Source of the DNA: Proteiniphilum sp. UBA4084
GTDB taxonomy: Bacteria > Bacteroidota > Bacteroidia > Bacteroidales > Dysgonomonadaceae
Direction of reading: 5' to 3'
DNA length: 24,235 bases
Assembly (NCBI GenBank): GCA_002383605.1
Contig: DFYK01000088.1
Location: 3,341 to 27,575, forward strand
The notes beneath the pieces are model-generated. The model ran no database searches. It saw only the letters and a program-made list of their open reading frames with translations, and was not told where the DNA came from. Positions 21,564 through 24,235 of the stretch are shown here, piece after piece. Numbering within the stretch: position 1 is the stretch's first letter; every line of letters begins with the position of its first letter. The translations under genes were made by a program, and so were the position numbers.

Positions 21564-24113
21564 TTACTTCTCCGGATACATTGAATCCCACCAACGGGCG
21601 TCATTCTTCAGCCATTTCGCGAACCATGCATAGATGGCATTGTTCCAGGCAATACGTTTATCGTAATCATAAATAGCATGGTTCTCTCCCTCCACCTGGA
21701 TAAACTCAACCGGTTCGTTCAGCAGCTTCAGCGCCGTGTACATCTGAATGCTCTCCCCGATGGGAACATTGGTGTCGGCCGTTCCGTGCAGCAACAGCAG
21801 GGGCGTTTTGATCTTGTCGGCATGAAACAGGGGACTTTGTTTCACGTAAAGCTCGGGGTTGTTCCAGGGATAGCTGCCCGCACTGGCACCGGCGCTGTAG
21901 GAGTAACCCCAGTAGCCTTCACCCCAGTAGCTGGTGATGTTGCTGATGCCGGCATGCGACACCGAGGCAGCAAACAGGTTGGTCTGCGTGATAAGGTATT
22001 GGGTCATGAATCCGCCATAGGAAGCACCAATATTACCTATTTTTGTACCATCCACGAATGGATGGGCGGTCACGAATGCGTTCACGCCTTCAATGATCTC
22101 ATCGGCAGTTTGTTCGCCCCAGGCGTTTACATGCCGAGCCGAAAACTCCTGACCATAACCGGTGGTACCGCTCGGCTGCAGGGTATATACTACGTAATCC
22201 TGAGCTGCATAAACATGCAAAGGGTAGGTGCTCTCAAAAGTGCGGGAGGTGGGGCTGGTGCCGCCGTAATAATAGACGATAAGCGGATATTTTTTTCCCG
22301 AACTGAAGTGGGGAGGCAAATAATAACGCCCTTCAATGACATCACCAAAGGAACTCGTGAAGTGCCAGTCTTTCACCTCACCAAGGGTAAGTTCGCTTAG
22401 TCGTTCTGCGTAGGGGTCGGAAATGAGAGTCGACTCCATTGTTTTTAGATTCAGCAGATAGCTCCTGTTCGAGTTGGAGACGCTGACGCCAGTATAGGTT
22501 GCCCATTGGGCGTTTTCGGCAATATTGAATGAGCGGATGACCTCCTCTTTAAGCGGCAGCTTTTCAAACTTCTTTGTACCGGGGTGATAACGATACATAT
22601 TGGCGCGGTCACCTTCCTCCACACGGTAATAGATGGTGTTGTCGAGCCTGTTCCACTCCTGGGCACTGATGGAAGGGTCGAAAAATTTCGTGACAGGTTC
22701 CACTTTTCTTGTGTCGATATCCATCAGGAATGATTGGGTGTCGTAGCTGTTGGCTATCTGTCCGGCGCCGATGTTCAGGCCGATACTGCCGAATGCTTCG
22801 GGAGCGCCATGAATAAGCAATTGCTTCCCGTCGGGAGAAAATTGCGCCGAATAGGTATAGGTTTGGTCTTTCCACAAGGTATCCACCGCCATCGTCTCCA
22901 GGTTAAGCCTGTAGAGCGAGTTCCTACGGAAAGGCCGTTCAGTCAGATCCTCTTCGGAAGTAGAAAAAAGAAGATATTGCAGATCATCGGTCACATCGTT
23001 GAGCGAGGCGGTTTGTCTTCCGAAGGTGAGCTGCTGGGTAAGACCGGTGTCGAAGAAATAACGATAGAGGAAATAGCGTTCACGGTATTGCGACTGTCTG
23101 TCGTCGATGCCGATCAACCGCTTCAGGCCTCCCGGGTTGCTGATGGTGAGTGTTTCCTTTGCAGAGAAGAAAAGTGATTTTTCGTCTGGTGCAATGTGAA
23201 AATTTTCTTTCGGAAGGCCTTGGGCAATGATCTTACTTTCTGAGGTCAGTGGATCGAGCGTTACGACCGATCGTCCATCTTCACTGTCGGTTACAAAATA
23301 GAGCAGCTCCTGTTTGGGCATCCAGTTTAACTGCGATCTGCCGGCCGGCTCAGAAAGAATGGTGCGTTTCTGTTTTACGTCGTAGACTTCGGTGTAATTT
23401 CGGTTTTCTCCTCCGGGAAGGGTCTCACGGAGCGACAGCAGCACATACCGGCCACCGGGAGAGATCACGGCGTTGTTGACCCGTTTACCCTCGAGGATGT
23501 CTTTGATCTCTAATCGGCGTTGGGGGGTGTTCCCGAATGTGTAGACCAGCAGGGAGTCGGGCTCGTCGGGCTTCAAGGCAACCTTTACAGCGGGTTCTGT
23601 CCTGTTTTCCGCATCGGTGAGCACCTTGATCACAACCCGTACGTTGTTGGTGAAGCCGTTCAGGTTGGCATCTACCTGACCGGACTGGTGCAGGCTGTCG
23701 TTGACCTGGTTCTTGGTGGCCCGCTTCACGCCATTGACCCACAACTCAAGCGGGTTGGGCGATGTCACGGTGAGCTTTCCCTTGCCATAACGGTCGCCTG
23801 CAACGTAGAACGACAGCAACTGGAAAGCTTTGCTTGTTGCCGGTTTCTCCAGGAAGAAGAAACCGGTCGTATCGGGTGTCACTTCCTTTGTGAACCGTTC
23901 CTGACCGGGAAAGGAGATCGGGGAAGAAAGTAGCATCTCATCGGAGTAGGTGGTATTGTTCAGGTTCGTGCTGTCGAGCAGGACCGGTTTTTGAACCGGA
24001 ACAGGTCCGAAGAGGCCGATACTCTGCGGAGAAACCGGCTCACCGGCCTGAAGGCTGACTACTCCCAGAAGTCCAGCGAGAACATACCCAAAGTGTTGTT
24101 TTCTAATTTTCAT
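21564..24113 (-). CDS. S9-family serine peptidase (prolyl oligopeptidase / DPP-like), exported
   Basis: From the ATG at 24111-24113 the protein has 849 residues and starts with a signal peptide (MKIRKQHFGYVLAGLLGVVS, followed by LQAG), so it acts in the periplasm or outside. The N-terminal part (about 40-190) includes a beta-rich module with LTVTSPNPLELWVNGVKRA, resembling a carbohydrate-binding-type jelly roll. It is followed by a WD/propeller-like region (NAVISPGGRYVLLS, FSPDGKQLLIHG) and a C-terminal alpha/beta hydrolase domain. The catalytic triad is Ser698 in GASYGG, Asp780 in GTADTN and His812 in GENHAIY. Family members cleave short peptides after proline or alanine. The substrate is unknown. 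It heads the minus-strand run leading to the IMPase and ZIP genes. Confidence 0.9.
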   Translation of the reverse strand: MKIRKQHFGYVLAGLLGVVSLQAGEPVSPQSIGLFGPVPVQKPVLLDSTNLNNTTYSDEMLLSSPISFPGQERFTKEVTPDTTGFFFLEKPATSKAFQLLSFYVAGDRYGKGKLTVTSPNPLELWVNGVKRATKNQVNDSLHQSGQVDANLNGFTNNVRVVIKVLTDAENRTEPAVKVALKPDEPDSLLVYTFGNTPQRRLEIKDILEGKRVNNAVISPGGRYVLLSLRETLPGGENRNYTEVYDVKQKRTILSEPAGRSQLNWMPKQELLYFVTDSEDGRSVVTLDPLTSESKIIAQGLPKENFHIAPDEKSLFFSAKETLTISNPGGLKRLIGIDDRQSQYRERYFLYRYFFDTGLTQQLTFGRQTASLNDVTDDLQYLLFSTSEEDLTERPFRRNSLYRLNLETMAVDTLWKDQTYTYSAQFSPDGKQLLIHGAPEAFGSIGLNIGAGQIANSYDTQSFLMDIDTRKVEPVTKFFDPSISAQEWNRLDNTIYYRVEEGDRANMYRYHPGTKKFEKLPLKEEVIRSFNIAENAQWATYTGVSVSNSNRSYLLNLKTMESTLISDPYAERLSELTLGEVKDWHFTSSFGDVIEGRYYLPPHFSSGKKYPLIVYYYGGTSPTSRTFESTYPLHVYAAQDYVVYTLQPSGTTGYGQEFSARHVNAWGEQTADEIIEGVNAFVTAHPFVDGTKIGNIGASYGGFMTQYLITQTNLFAASVSHAGISNITSYWGEGYWGYSYSAGASAGSYPWNNPELYVKQSPLFHADKIKTPLLLLHGTADTNVPIGESIQMYTALKLLNEPVEFIQVEGENHAIYDYDKRIAWNNAIYAWFAKWLKNDARWWDSMYPEK

Positions 24114-24235
24114 TTTTTTATAACTTGATCGTGTGACGTTTTCTTCATCTGCAGTCTGCTTATTTGCCGCTACTTGCCCAGACAAAATGTCGGCTGAAAA
24201 GAGTTTGCCTTGGCGCATCCTGCTCGAAAATGCCG
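24114..24235. other. Upstream region of the S9 peptidase, to the window edge
   Basis: No TAnnTTTG box was found. The S9 reading frame stays open to the edge (an in-frame ATG lies at 24218), so a longer N-terminus cannot be excluded, but the signal peptide at 24113 argues against it. The end of a neighbouring minus-strand gene could also lie here. Confidence 0.4.

Overview
The window reads as ordinary chromosome of a Bacteroidota bacterium, most likely order Bacteroidales and perhaps the Dysgonomonadaceae/Porphyromonadaceae side (the family-level guess is inference). Reasons: several genes are preceded by the Bacteroidota -7 promoter motif TAnnTTTG, Shine-Dalgarno sequences are mostly weak, a DUF4919-type secreted protein is present, and the pst/pho locus has a compact pstSCAB-phoU-phoB-phoR layout. 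No intact transposon, prophage, CRISPR array, tRNA or rRNA was found.

Layout. 1-2644, minus strand: aminotransferase, FtsX/LolE-like permease, then the start of sbcD, which leaves the window. 2777-3586, plus strand: a GH16-like lipoprotein that has lost the usual nucleophile. 3610-3767: a large imperfect palindrome. 3800-4950, minus strand: queC-queF, for preQ0 and preQ1 in queuosine synthesis. 5142-5486: a small protein of unknown function. 5501-13403, plus strand: the phosphate block. It starts with five 11-bp-spaced Pho-box repeats and a -7 box, then pstS, pstC, pstA, pstB, phoU, a PhoB/PhoR-like two-component pair and endonuclease IV (nfo). 13404-14669: a gene-poor patch with a frameshifted tyrosine-recombinase remnant, a start-less NTF2-like fragment and a small DsrE-family gene. 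14670-15728, plus strand: corA, ending in a perfect two-way terminator. 15815-24113, minus strand: in transcription order an S9 peptidase, an inositol monophosphatase, a ZIP transporter, an XRE-cupin regulator, an acyl-CoA synthetase, fabD and a DUF4919 protein.

How the parts work together. The pst/pho block is a complete phosphate-starvation circuit: PstSCAB imports phosphate, PhoU relays transporter state to the PhoR-like kinase, and the PhoB-like regulator presumably binds the Pho boxes in front of pstS. QueC makes preQ0 and QueF reduces it to preQ1. The XRE-cupin protein probably controls the acyl-CoA synthetase 30 bp downstream of it.

Most of the window is conventional. The points that merit a second look are the 158-bp palindrome, the Pho-box array, the hairpin terminator written inside the end of queF, the GH16 protein with Ser in place of the catalytic Glu, the integrase scar, and a family of heptamer repeats found in two separate intergenic regions, one of them inside a degenerate 58-bp tandem duplication upstream of fabD.
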